A stretch of DNA of 33,305 bases from Candidatus Omnitrophota bacterium (GCA_903852325.1 CAINQO010000082.1:1-33305); one strand, 5' to 3'. Numbered from the stretch's first letter, positions 1 through 8,920 are shown. The notes: generated by a model not told the origin, from the sequence alone. Numbers and translations: made by a program.

Positions 1-1
1 A

Positions 2-370
2 CCGGTTATACTTTTATTGATTGCCTTAACCAGCCTCTGCGACACCATCAACCAGCTGTTTTTAAAGTCGGCGATCGACTCCCTTCAGTTTAGCGCTACC
101 CTCAATCCGATAAAAATAATAAAATTTATTTTTCAATTAATCATCCGGCCGCGCCTGTGGTTGGGTTTTGTCTTTAGCCTGATTTCACTGGGTATCTGGC
201 TGGTGGTGCTTTCCAAGGCAGACCTTAATTTTGCTTTTTCGGCCGACAGCATGCACTATATTTTTATCGCTTTGGCCTGCCGGTTCGTGCTCAAAGAAAA
301 GATGGGCCCCCGGCGTTGGGCAGGGACCGGGTTGATCGTGATCGGGATAGTTTTGGTAAGCCTGAGTTAA
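2..370 (+). CDS. Small multi-TM membrane protein, EamA/SMR (DMT)-like transporter fragment, 5' truncated by window edge
   Basis: Reading frame is open to the left edge; hydrophobic segments and a 'RRWAGTGLIVIGIVLVSLS' C-terminus typical of DMT/EamA/SMR proteins. Confidence 0.5.
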   Translation, partial: PVILLLIALTSLCDTINQLFLKSAIDSLQFSATLNPIKIIKFIFQLIIRPRLWLGFVFSLISLGIWLVVLSKADLNFAFSADSMHYIFIALACRFVLKEKMGPRRWAGTGLIVIGIVLVSLS

Positions 371-386
371 AAAAGTTATTTTTTTC

Positions 387-415
387 TTGACAAAAGATAC
401 TAATATGGTATCATT
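387..415 (+). promoter_or_regulatory. Promoter with candidate autoregulatory Rrf2 operator
   Basis: TTGACA (387-392), 16 nt spacer, TATCAT (409-414); inverted repeat GATAC-N7-GTATC (396-400/408-412) lies between -35 and -10, upstream of the Rrf2 gene. Confidence 0.6.
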
Positions 416-458
416 ACAACAATTGCACCGTTCCCTAAGAATTGAGGAGAAAACCAGA

Positions 459-857
459 ATGAAACTGATCACCCGTAACACGGATTATGCTTTACGCGCT
501 ATTTGTTACATCGCCAAACAAAAAAGGATGGTGACGGTAACCGAACTGGTAAAAATCTTAGGAGTGCCCCGGCCGTTCATGCGTAAAATCCTGCAGCAGT
601 TAAGCCAGGCCAAAACTCTGGTTTCTTTTAAAGGACAGGCGGGAGGGTTTAAGCTGAACAAACCCCCGGCAAAAATTTTTATCACCCAGGTAATGAGCAT
701 TTTTCAGGGGCCGCTGGACCGGGACAGCTGTTATTTGAAAAAACAGCTCTGCCCGAACCGGAGCAGGTGCGTTTTAAGGGAAAAAATAAATTTCATTGAA
801 CAGGGCGCGCTGGCGCAGCTGGCGAAAATAAACATCGCTTCTTTAATCGAGGGCTAA
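459..857 (+). CDS. Rrf2-family transcriptional regulator (probable Fe-S sensor)
   Basis: MKLITRNTDYALRAICYIAKQ N-terminus and wHTH; three-Cys cluster C-x6-C-x5-C (CYLKKQLCPNRSRC) as in IscR/NsrR-type proteins; start set at the internal ATG after GAGGAGAAAA. Confidence 0.85.
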   Translation: MKLITRNTDYALRAICYIAKQKRMVTVTELVKILGVPRPFMRKILQQLSQAKTLVSFKGQAGGFKLNKPPAKIFITQVMSIFQGPLDRDSCYLKKQLCPNRSRCVLREKINFIEQGALAQLAKINIASLIEG

Positions 858-859
858 AC

Positions 860-1693
860 ATGGCAAAAAGAAAGATCATTGATATCGATGACCTTAAATG
901 TAACGGGTGCGGTTTGTGTATCCCGAATTGCCCCGAGGGGGCGATCCAGATCATCGACGGGAAAGCGCGGCTGATCAGCGATTTATTCTGCGACGGCCTG
1001 GGCGCCTGTATCGGGCATTGCCCGCAGGGGGCGATCAGCGTTGAGGAAAGAGAGGCGCAGCCCTATGATGAGGAGAGGGTAATGGCCAATATTGTTAAAC
1101 ACGGGCCCAATGTGATCAAGGCGCATTTAAAGCACCTGCAGGAGCACGGAGAATCGGTTTATTTGAAACAGGCTACCGAGTTTTTGAAAAAGAATAAAAT
1201 AAATATCACTTTTGAGCAGGCTTGCGGCGGGGCCGGTTCCGGAGGCTGCCCGGGCTCACGGTCGATGGAGCTGAAGAAAACGCAGGGGGCCAAAAACTCC
1301 GGGGCGAATTTGCACCAGGAGTCGGAACTCGGGCAGTGGCCGGTGCAGTTGCGGCTGGTCCCGGTACACGCCCCGTATTTTGCGGATACGGATCTTTTGA
1401 TCGCCGCGGATTGCGTGCCCTTTGCCTATCCCGATTTCCACCGGGACCTATTAAAAGGAAAGACGCTTATTATCGGTTGTCCTAAATTGGATGACCTGGC
1501 GTTATACAGGGAGAAGCTGGAGCAAATTTTTCAGAACAACAGCATTAAAAGCGTAACTTACGCGCATATGGAGGTGCCTTGCTGCTTCGGTTTGCTCCCT
1601 ATCATCCAGGAAGCAATCGCCGGGAGCGGCAAGAAAATCCCTTTCCACGATATTACCATTACGATCAGGGGAGAGAAGGCTAATGTTGGATAA
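860..1693 (+). CDS. 4Fe-4S dicluster ferredoxin-like protein with C-terminal extension
   Basis: CNGCGLCIPNCPEGAI and CDGLGACIGHCPQGAI motifs. Confidence 0.8.
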   Translation: MAKRKIIDIDDLKCNGCGLCIPNCPEGAIQIIDGKARLISDLFCDGLGACIGHCPQGAISVEEREAQPYDEERVMANIVKHGPNVIKAHLKHLQEHGESVYLKQATEFLKKNKINITFEQACGGAGSGGCPGSRSMELKKTQGAKNSGANLHQESELGQWPVQLRLVPVHAPYFADTDLLIAADCVPFAYPDFHRDLLKGKTLIIGCPKLDDLALYREKLEQIFQNNSIKSVTYAHMEVPCCFGLLPIIQEAIAGSGKKIPFHDITITIRGEKANVG

Positions 1694-2399
1694 ATGCCCC
1701 GGCAAGGATCGCCGCCAGGCGGATGCCGAAAATATAACTTGTTCTGTCTGCGGATACGCCGCCGAGATCTTTTTCGATGAAATCAAGGTGCGCTGCCCGG
1801 GATGCGGGAGTTCCATCTGCCGGGAAAGGTTGCCTACTTGTTTAGATTGGTGTAAAGCAGCCAAAGAATGTCTGGGCCAGGAGGATTACCGGTCTTATCA
1901 GGAAGGAAAGTCTGCGATTTTAAAGGATAAGCTGATCAAGGAGCTGGAGGATTATTTTGGCAGCGACCTTAAGCGGATAAACCACGCCAAAAAAGTATTG
2001 GGTTACGCCGAAGAGATATCAAGGAAAGAGCAGGCGGACTGGGAGGTGGTTATCCCCGCCAGCATCCTGCATGACGTGGGGATAAAATTAGCGGAAGAAA
2101 AATACTCTTCCAGCGCCGGCCACCTGCAGGAGAAGCTTGGCCCGGAGATTGCCCGCAAGATACTGCTGAAATCAGGGGTGAGTAAAGAAAAGAGGGATGA
2201 AATCTGCCAGATCATCGGCTGCCATCATTCTCCGGGTAAGATCAATACCGCAAACTTTAAGGTTTTATACGACGCCGATTGGCTGGTAAATTTAGGGGAG
2301 GAGGCGGGAACCGCGGACAAAGCGAAGCTTGCGCGGATCATCGAGAAAGTGTTTTTGACTAAAACAGGGAAGGATATGTCTAAAAGGATATATCTTTAA
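1683..2399 (+). CDS. HD-domain phosphohydrolase with N-terminal zinc-ribbon/Cys-rich region
   Basis: CSVCGY...CPGCGSSIC and HDVG...HHSPG...DADWLVNLG HD signatures. Confidence 0.7.
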   Translation: MLDKCPGKDRRQADAENITCSVCGYAAEIFFDEIKVRCPGCGSSICRERLPTCLDWCKAAKECLGQEDYRSYQEGKSAILKDKLIKELEDYFGSDLKRINHAKKVLGYAEEISRKEQADWEVVIPASILHDVGIKLAEEKYSSSAGHLQEKLGPEIARKILLKSGVSKEKRDEICQIIGCHHSPGKINTANFKVLYDADWLVNLGEEAGTADKAKLARIIEKVFLTKTGKDMSKRIYL

Positions 2400-2404
2400 T
2401 AAAC

Positions 2405-2535
2405 CTGCCGCCTAATGGAATCACCCAACGCTTAGCGGTATTGCGTTGGTGTGGCCCTTTGGCCGATGCGGCAGTTCGCCCAGAAAGGGCGACACTTGGC
2501 CTTCCTATAGGCCAAGGTGAATGTGTCCGTACACA
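2405..2535 (+). promoter_or_regulatory. Candidate structured 5' leader RNA of hcp
   Basis: Helices: CTGCCGC 2405-2411/GCGGCAG 2468-2474; CCAACGC 2425-2431/GCGTTGG 2443-2449; TCGCCC 2476-2481/GGGCGA 2487-2492; CTTGGCCT 2495-2502/AGGCCAAG 2509-2516; TGTGT 2522-2526/ACACA 2531-2535, followed directly by AAAAGGAGG. Confidence 0.55.
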
Positions 2536-2547
2536 AAAGGAGGAAAC

Positions 2548-3837
2548 ATGTTTTGCTATCAATGTGAACAAACAGCAGGCGGGACCGGTTGTACCAAAGC
2601 GGGGGTTTGCGGTAAAAACGAGGATATTCAGAGCCTGCAGGATACGCTGCTTTACGGCTTAAAGGGGATCGCCGCGTATGCCTACCACGCCCGGGAACTG
2701 GGGGCATTCGATCCGGAAGTGGATGCTTTCATGCACGAAGCGCTTTTTAAAACCGTCACTAATGTCAGTTTTGATTTGGACCAATACCTGGAGCTGGTCT
2801 TAAAATGCGGGCAGATGAATTACAAGATCATGGAGCTTCTGGATAAAGTCCATACGCAGAAATTCGGCAACCCGGTGCCGACGCAGGTAGAAACCGGGAC
2901 CAAAGCCGGCCCGGGGATCCTGATTACCGGTCATGACCTCCTGGACCTTTATGAGCTGCTTAAGCAGACTGAAGGCACCGGAATAAATGTTTACACGCAC
3001 AGCGAAATGCTTCCGGCCCACGGGTATCCGCAGCTGAAGAAATTCAAGCACCTGGCGGGTAATTATGGAGGGGCCTGGCAGGAGCAGAAAAAAGAATTTG
3101 GCGCTTTCAGCGGGGCGCTTTTAGCCACGACCAACTGCGTATTGATCCCCCCGGATAATACTTACCTGGACAGGTTGTTTACGATCGGCATTACCGGTGT
3201 ACCCGGAGCGACGCATCTAAAAAGCCGGGATTTTAAATCCCTGATCGAAAAAGCTAAATCCCTGCCGCCTTTACCGGAAGCCCCCGGCAAAAAGATCTGG
3301 ACCGGTTTCCATCACACCGCGGTTTTAGGCTTAGCGGAGAAGATCGTGGGGCTGGTTAAAGCCGGGAAAATTAAGCATTTTTTCCTGATCGGAGGGTGTG
3401 ACGGGGCCAAATCCGGGCGTAATTATTACACTGAATTTGCCGAAAAAGTACCCCAGGATTGCGTAATCTTGACCCTGGCCTGCGGCAAATACCGTTTTAA
3501 CAAAATGGATTTCGGCGAGATTGAAGGTATTCCCCGGCTAATTGATTTAGGACAATGCAATAACGCTTATTCTGCGGTGCAAATCGCGGTGGCGTTGGCC
3601 AATGCTTTCGGCTGCGGGGTAAACGATCTGCCGTTAACCTTAGTGCTTTCATGGTTTGAGCAAAAAGCAGTTGCCATTCTGTTATCTTTGTTGTATCTTA
3701 ATATCAAAGGAATCTATATTGGTCCGACAGCGCCGGCTTTTATCAGTAAAAATGTGTTCGGCGTCCTGCAGGAAAAATTCGGCCTGAAATTAACCAGCAC
3801 GCCGGATGCGGACTTAAAAACGATATTAAAAAGATAA
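2548..3837 (+). CDS. hcp: Hydroxylamine reductase / hybrid cluster protein (short form, ~429 aa)
   Basis: MFCYQCEQTAGGTGCTKAGVCGK (C-x2-C-x8-C-x5-C); HSEMLPAHGYP; IGGCDGAKSGRNYYTEFA; LACGKYRFN; LGQCNNAYSA; RBS AAGGAGG. Confidence 0.92.
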   Translation: MFCYQCEQTAGGTGCTKAGVCGKNEDIQSLQDTLLYGLKGIAAYAYHARELGAFDPEVDAFMHEALFKTVTNVSFDLDQYLELVLKCGQMNYKIMELLDKVHTQKFGNPVPTQVETGTKAGPGILITGHDLLDLYELLKQTEGTGINVYTHSEMLPAHGYPQLKKFKHLAGNYGGAWQEQKKEFGAFSGALLATTNCVLIPPDNTYLDRLFTIGITGVPGATHLKSRDFKSLIEKAKSLPPLPEAPGKKIWTGFHHTAVLGLAEKIVGLVKAGKIKHFFLIGGCDGAKSGRNYYTEFAEKVPQDCVILTLACGKYRFNKMDFGEIEGIPRLIDLGQCNNAYSAVQIAVALANAFGCGVNDLPLTLVLSWFEQKAVAILLSLLYLNIKGIYIGPTAPAFISKNVFGVLQEKFGLKLTSTPDADLKTILKR

Positions 3838-3910
3838 ACAGCGGCTGTTGACCAAGGTTTAGGGCAGCGTTTTAAAGCTTGAAAGCGCCGTTTAATCTAA
3901 GGAGGAGTTT

Positions 3911-4342
3911 ATGCTATTCAATTTATCGCGTTTAGCGGCGCTGATGCCGGTGGCGGTCCTGCTAACCGTAAGCTTTTTTGTCCTGGTTACGGTGACCAAA
4001 ACCGCAGAAAAATGGCTTAAAATTTTGGGATACCTGGCGGTAGCTTTGCTCTGGATAGCGGCGCTGGGTAATTTATGCGGGGCACAATATAGGCCAACCC
4101 AAGCATTCGTCAACCAAGCTCAATTCAGGGATATGCTGCAGTCCAGGGCCAAGACATATATCCGTTCGCAAGTGCTGCCTAATTATAATGTTTCCAGCGT
4201 CCCCGTTTCGGGCAGTGGCCCTGCTTCTGCGAACGCGTCATCCGGCTGCACTAAATGCCAGGCATGTCAGGCGAATAAATCAACGGCAAAAAAGGCGCCC
4301 TCTTATACGGCCGCCCACACTGGGGAGGAAACCAAACAATGA
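3911..4342 (+). CDS. Small membrane protein with Cys-rich C-terminal tail
   Basis: Two hydrophobic N-terminal segments; C-terminal CTKCQAC; RBS AAGGAGG; ATGA overlap with rubredoxin gene. Confidence 0.6.
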   Translation: MLFNLSRLAALMPVAVLLTVSFFVLVTVTKTAEKWLKILGYLAVALLWIAALGNLCGAQYRPTQAFVNQAQFRDMLQSRAKTYIRSQVLPNYNVSSVPVSGSGPASANASSGCTKCQACQANKSTAKKAPSYTAAHTGEETKQ

Positions 4343-4500
4343 GCAAATATAAATGCTTAGTTTGCGGTTATATTTATGATCCGGCAGCCGGAGATCCGGG
4401 TAACGGGGTTGCTCCCGGCACCAGTTTCGAAAGCTTACCGGCGGATTGGGTTTGCCCGGATTGCGGGGTGGGCAAGGACCAGTTTGAAAAAATAGCTTAG
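4339..4500 (+). CDS. Rubredoxin (53 aa; absent from supplied ORF track)
   Basis: [53 protein letters not shown]: both CxxCG knuckles present. Confidence 0.95.
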   Translation: MSKYKCLVCGYIYDPAAGDPGNGVAPGTSFESLPADWVCPDCGVGKDQFEKIA

Positions 4501-4511
4501 GAGAAAATCTA

Positions 4512-5024
4512 ATGGCAAGGAGAGTGACCTTCAAAGGGGCACCGCTATTTTTAACCGGGAAAGCGGTCAAGGTGGGCGGACGGGCTTTTAATTTTAAACT
4601 GATCTCCCCGGATCTCAAGGAAGTCAAGCTTTCTGATTTTAAGGACAAGATCAAGGTGGTTAACTTCTTCCCGTCGCTGGATACCCCGGTTTGCGACCTG
4701 CAAGTCAAAGAATTTAACCGCAAGGCCGCCGGGCTGGGCCCGGAGGTCGTGGTGATCGGGGTCAGCAAAGACCTGCCTTTTGCGCAAGCGCGATTTTGCT
4801 CGGCCAACGCGATCAAGAACGAACTGGTCCTTTCCGATTACCGGTTTTCCTCCTTCGGCTTAAATTACGGCTTTTTAATTAAAGAGCTGAATTTGCTGGC
4901 CAGAGGTTCATTGATTATCGACCGCAAAGACCGTATCCGTTACATTCAATTGGTAGGTGAAATAACTCAGGCAGTTAATTTTGATGAGGTTTTCGCCGCT
5001 TTGCAGGAAATTATTAAGCAATAG
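4512..5024 (+). CDS. tpx: Thiol peroxidase (atypical 2-Cys peroxiredoxin)
   Basis: VVNFFPSLDTPVCDLQVKEFN peroxidatic Cys motif; VIGVSKDLPFAQARFC resolving-Cys region. Confidence 0.9.
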   Translation: MARRVTFKGAPLFLTGKAVKVGGRAFNFKLISPDLKEVKLSDFKDKIKVVNFFPSLDTPVCDLQVKEFNRKAAGLGPEVVVIGVSKDLPFAQARFCSANAIKNELVLSDYRFSSFGLNYGFLIKELNLLARGSLIIDRKDRIRYIQLVGEITQAVNFDEVFAALQEIIKQ

Positions 5025-5052
5025 TCAGCCGTAAAAACGCCTGCGCAATAAG

Positions 5053-5757
5053 ATGACCGCCGAGATTACCGCCAGAGTTAAAGAGGTTATTTCCCGGAAT
5101 TATAACGTCAAGAGTTTCCGGTTGGAAATAAATAACGCCCCGGATTTTCAGGCCGGTCAATTTTTGCTGGTAAAGCTGAACAATGATCCGGCGTTGAAAA
5201 GGTATCTTTCTATCTCCAGCTCTCCCACCGAAAAGTGTTATATTGAGTTTACCAAGAAATTGACGGAAAGCGACTTTTCCAAAAAGCTGAATAATTTAAA
5301 GGCCGGGGACCAGATAACTGTCCAGTACCCTTTCGGAAAATTCGTTTTGGACGAATCCGCCCCGAAAATCGCTTTTTTGTCCGGGGGGATCGGGATTACC
5401 CCTATCCGCAGCATCTGTAAATACGCCGCGGACAAAAAGCTGGGTGCCGATATTATCCTGCTTTATGCCAACCGTTCCGTAAAAGACGTTGTTTTTAAAG
5501 ATGATTTTGACGCGATGATGAAAGATTACCCGCGTTTAAGGGTCGCCCATGTCTTGTGCGAAACCGAACCCGGTTTCCAGTGCACCGTCGGCAGGATCAA
5601 CGCCGGGGTGATCAAACATCAGATCCCGGACTACCGGGAGAGAAAATTTTACCTTTGCGGACCGCCGCAGATGGTGGAAGCGATGCAGCAGATATTAATT
5701 CGGGAACTGGAGATCGCTCCCGGAGCGGTCGTAACGGAGAATTTCCAGGGATATTAA
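5053..5757 (+). CDS. Ferredoxin-NAD(P)H reductase-like FAD/NAD-binding oxidoreductase
   Basis: RYLSISSSPTE (FAD), FLSGGIGITPIRSI (NAD), YLCGPPQMVEAM. Confidence 0.88.
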   Translation: MTAEITARVKEVISRNYNVKSFRLEINNAPDFQAGQFLLVKLNNDPALKRYLSISSSPTEKCYIEFTKKLTESDFSKKLNNLKAGDQITVQYPFGKFVLDESAPKIAFLSGGIGITPIRSICKYAADKKLGADIILLYANRSVKDVVFKDDFDAMMKDYPRLRVAHVLCETEPGFQCTVGRINAGVIKHQIPDYRERKFYLCGPPQMVEAMQQILIRELEIAPGAVVTENFQGY

Positions 5758-5773
5758 GGCTTAAGGAGAAACT

Positions 5774-6961
5774 ATGGCAGCGATAAAAATATTGCCGGAT
5801 ATATATTCTGTAGGAGTGGTGGATTGGAATGTGCGTAATTTCCACGGGCATACTTATACTACGGCCCGGGGCTCAAGTTATAACGCCTATTTGATCATCG
5901 ATGAGAAGATTACCCTGGTGGATACGGTGTCCGCAGCGTTCGGCCCGGAGCTGATTGAGAACATCAAGGAAATCATTCCTTTGGAAAAGATCGACTACGT
6001 GATCGCCAATCACGTGGAAACCGACCATTCCGGGGCCCTGCCGCAGATCATCTCCCTTTGCCCCAAGGCGAAAGTTTTCGGCACCGCCAAATGCAAGGAG
6101 GGGCTGTACAAGCATTATTACAAAGATTGGGATTTTCAGGTGGTCAAGACCGGCGATCAGCTGAAATTAGGCAGGCGCACCCTTACTTTCATCGAAGCGG
6201 CGATGATCCATTGGCCGGACAGCATGTTTACCTATTGCCCTCAGGATGGGCTGCTTCTGTCCAATGACGCGTTCGGCCAGCATTTTGCTACCGGAGAAAA
6301 ATTCGACGACCAGGTCGATCCCTGCGCCTTAATGGATGAAACGGAGAAATATTACGCTAACATCCTCTGGCCTTTGGGCGCGGTCATCCTGAGAAAGATC
6401 CAGGAAATCCAGGGGATGAATATCCCGCTTAAAATTATTGCCCCCAGCCATGGAGTGATCTGGCGCAAAGATCCGGCTAAAGCGGTTAATTGCTATCTGG
6501 ATTGGGCCTCCGGAAAAACCCGGGACCGGGTAGTCGTGGTTTATGAAACCATGTGGCAGGCAACCGAAAAAATGGCCAGGAAAATCATCGAGGGGATAAT
6601 CTCCTCCGGAATCCAGGTCCAGCTTTATGATATCGCCCAGAGCGACCGCACGGAAGTAATTACCCGGATGTTAACCGCTAAGGGATTTCTTTTCGGTTCA
6701 TCCACGCATGACAATGACATGCTTCCTAATATTGCCGCTTTCCTGGAGATCGTTAAAGGGTTAAAGGCAAAAGGCAGGAAAGCGGGTTATTTCGGCTCCT
6801 ACGGATGGGCAGGCGGGGCAACCAAAGAAATGCGGGAGATGCTTAAAGACAGCGGGATCGACCAGAACGGGCCGGAGATTTCGGTTAAATATGTCCCCGA
6901 CCCCTCCGAACTGGCCGCTTGTTTTGATTTCGGAGTTAAATTTGCGGAAAGCTTAAAATGA
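5774..6961 (+). CDS. Flavodiiron protein, FprA/A-type flavoprotein (O2/NO reductase)
   Basis: Metallo-beta-lactamase ligand motif NHVETDHSGALP and C-terminal flavodoxin domain (VVVVYETMWQATEKMA...FGSYGWAGGA). Confidence 0.93.
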   Translation: MAAIKILPDIYSVGVVDWNVRNFHGHTYTTARGSSYNAYLIIDEKITLVDTVSAAFGPELIENIKEIIPLEKIDYVIANHVETDHSGALPQIISLCPKAKVFGTAKCKEGLYKHYYKDWDFQVVKTGDQLKLGRRTLTFIEAAMIHWPDSMFTYCPQDGLLLSNDAFGQHFATGEKFDDQVDPCALMDETEKYYANILWPLGAVILRKIQEIQGMNIPLKIIAPSHGVIWRKDPAKAVNCYLDWASGKTRDRVVVVYETMWQATEKMARKIIEGIISSGIQVQLYDIAQSDRTEVITRMLTAKGFLFGSSTHDNDMLPNIAAFLEIVKGLKAKGRKAGYFGSYGWAGGATKEMREMLKDSGIDQNGPEISVKYVPDPSELAACFDFGVKFAESLK

Positions 6962-7437
6962 AACAACTGTCGACGCTAATCGTTGATTTTTTGCGCACCC
7001 AGGATTTCGTGATCATTTCCTCGATCGATAAGCACGGGTTTCCCCATAGTTCGTGCAAAGATATCGTCAAGATCGATCCGGCCGGGGAGATCTACCTGAT
7101 GGATGTTTATCACGGCATGACCAGCAAAAATATTGCCCAGAATCCCGCCGTGAGCATCACTGTGGTCGATGAACATAAATTTATCGGTTATTGCCTGAAA
7201 GGCAGGGCCAGGATCATTCAGGACGAACAGATCAGCCCGGAGATCCTTAAAACCTGGGAGGATAATATTACTTCCCGCCTGGCCAAAAGGCTGCTGAAAA
7301 ATTTGTATCAGGATAAGGGGCAGAGTCACCACCCTGAAGCCAAACTTCCTCATCCTAAATACATGATTGTCCTGGAGGTCCTGGAGATTGTCGACCTGGC
7401 TCCCCATCAACTAAAAAAGGAGGTTGAGCATGGCTAA
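6958..7437 (+). CDS. Pyridoxamine 5'-phosphate oxidase-like FMN-binding protein
   Basis: FVIISSIDKHGFPHSS...NPAVSITVVD...GRARII, typical of the split-barrel PNPOx fold. Confidence 0.75.
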   Translation: MKQLSTLIVDFLRTQDFVIISSIDKHGFPHSSCKDIVKIDPAGEIYLMDVYHGMTSKNIAQNPAVSITVVDEHKFIGYCLKGRARIIQDEQISPEILKTWEDNITSRLAKRLLKNLYQDKGQSHHPEAKLPHPKYMIVLEVLEIVDLAPHQLKKEVEHG

Positions 7438-7666
7438 GAGCGTGAAAGTTTACAGCACTTCTACCTGCCCCTGGTGTATCCGCGCCAAACAATTTTTGAA
7501 AGATAACAATATTGAATTCCAGAACCTGGATGTTTCCGGAGACCAGCTGGCCGCCGATGAGATGATGGCCAAAACCGGGCAGATGGGGGTGCCGGTCATC
7601 GATATCGACGGAGAAATTATCATCGGGTTCGACAAGGAAAAAATAAAGTTAGCTCTGGGCATTTAA
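7430..7666 (+). CDS. Glutaredoxin-like thiol oxidoreductase (NrdH/YruB-like)
   Basis: VKVYSTSTCPWCIRAKQFL with TGQMGVPVIDIDGEIIIGFD; ATG 7430 has an AAAGGAGG RBS. Confidence 0.85.
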   Translation: MAKSVKVYSTSTCPWCIRAKQFLKDNNIEFQNLDVSGDQLAADEMMAKTGQMGVPVIDIDGEIIIGFDKEKIKLALGI

Positions 7667-7678
7667 GGCCGGTGGGAA

Positions 7679-8593
7679 ATGGACATTCACGATCTGATTA
7701 TTATCGGGGCGGGACCGGCAGGAATTACCGCCAGCGTATATGCCGCCAGGAAACAGCTGGATTTTTTAGTGATCAGCCGGGATATCGGCGGGCAGGCTGC
7801 CTGGAGCGGAGAAATTGAAAACTATACCGGTTATCAATTCATTACCGGCCCGGAACTGGCCAAGAAATTCGAAGAGCATATGCTTAAATATGGCACCGCG
7901 CTTAAGGAAAATGAAGAGGTGCTGGAATTGGAGAAAACCGGGCAGCTTTTTAACGTAAAAACCGATAAAGGCCGGTATCAGGCCCGCTGCGTAATCATCG
8001 CCAGCGGCAAGAAGGCCCGGGAGCTGGATGTTCCGGGAGAAAAAGAATTCAAGAACCGCGGGGTAACTTATTGCGCCACTTGCGACGGCCCGCTGTTCAG
8101 CGGTAAGGATGTGGCGGTGGTCGGCGGAGGAAATTCCGCGCTGGATGCTGTCTTGCAGTTGATGAAAATCGCCGGGCACATTTATATCATTAATCATTCC
8201 CCGGAGCTGGCGGGGGATGCGATCATGCGCCGCAAGGTCGAGGAAGCGGCGAATGTGCGGATTTTAAACAATACTTTCGTCACCGCGGTTTTGGGGGATA
8301 AATTCGTCAAGAGCATAAAAATAAAAAGTTTACTTCAGGAGAAAGAGCTGGTCGTGCAGGGAGTATTTGTGGAAATCGGATTAACTCCCAACTCGGCGTT
8401 TGCCAAAGGGGTGGGGAAAAACCCGGAAAATGAAATCATCGTTGACGCGCGCAACCAGACCAATATCGCCGGAGTGTTTGCCGCCGGGGACGTGACCGAC
8501 GTGCCGGAGAAACAGATCATTGTTGCCGCCGGTGAAGGCTCTAAAGCCTTGCTCAGCGCTTTCCATTATTTATCCAAGAACCAGTTCAATTAA
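7679..8593 (+). CDS. trxB: Thioredoxin reductase
   Basis: GAGPAGITASVYAAR; active site CATCDGP; GGGNSALDAV; GVFAAGDVTD. Confidence 0.93.
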   Translation: MDIHDLIIIGAGPAGITASVYAARKQLDFLVISRDIGGQAAWSGEIENYTGYQFITGPELAKKFEEHMLKYGTALKENEEVLELEKTGQLFNVKTDKGRYQARCVIIASGKKARELDVPGEKEFKNRGVTYCATCDGPLFSGKDVAVVGGGNSALDAVLQLMKIAGHIYIINHSPELAGDAIMRRKVEEAANVRILNNTFVTAVLGDKFVKSIKIKSLLQEKELVVQGVFVEIGLTPNSAFAKGVGKNPENEIIVDARNQTNIAGVFAAGDVTDVPEKQIIVAAGEGSKALLSAFHYLSKNQFN

Positions 8594-8680
8594 CGGTGAT
8601 CAAGCCGGACAGCAGCGAATGAAGCAGGACGCGCTTATTCCTGGTTTTATCAGTGAAGGCGCTTACTTAAGGAGAACCAA

Positions 8681-8902
8681 ATGAGAGAAAAAATAGAAAA
8701 AGCACTAGATAAGGTCAGGCCGATGCTTATGGCTGACGGCGGCAATGTCGAGCTGGTTGATGTTACTCCGGACGGGGTGGTAAAGCTGAAATTAAAAGGA
8801 AGCTGCGGATGTTGCCCGATGAGCTCGATGACCTTAAAGAACGGGATCGAGAGGATATTAAGGCAGGAAGTCCCGGAAATAAAAGAAGTCGTCGCGTTAT
8901 AA
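8681..8902 (+). CDS. NifU C-terminal-like Fe-S scaffold protein
   Basis: [17 protein letters not shown]...[20 protein letters not shown]. Confidence 0.88.
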   Translation: MREKIEKALDKVRPMLMADGGNVELVDVTPDGVVKLKLKGSCGCCPMSSMTLKNGIERILRQEVPEIKEVVAL

Positions 8903-8920
8903 AATAAAGAAGCTTCTTTT

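Noticed and set aside
2405-2535. Known Moco, c-di-GMP or cobalamin riboswitch in the hcp leader
   Set aside because: None of the conserved sequence motifs I remember for these classes could be found; only an Rfam scan can settle it.
2380-2707. ORFs in the hcp leader (2380-2571 -, 2432-2707 -, 2441-2662 +)
   Set aside because: They run through the palindromic leader and the hcp 5' end out of frame; the structured-RNA reading explains the sequence better.
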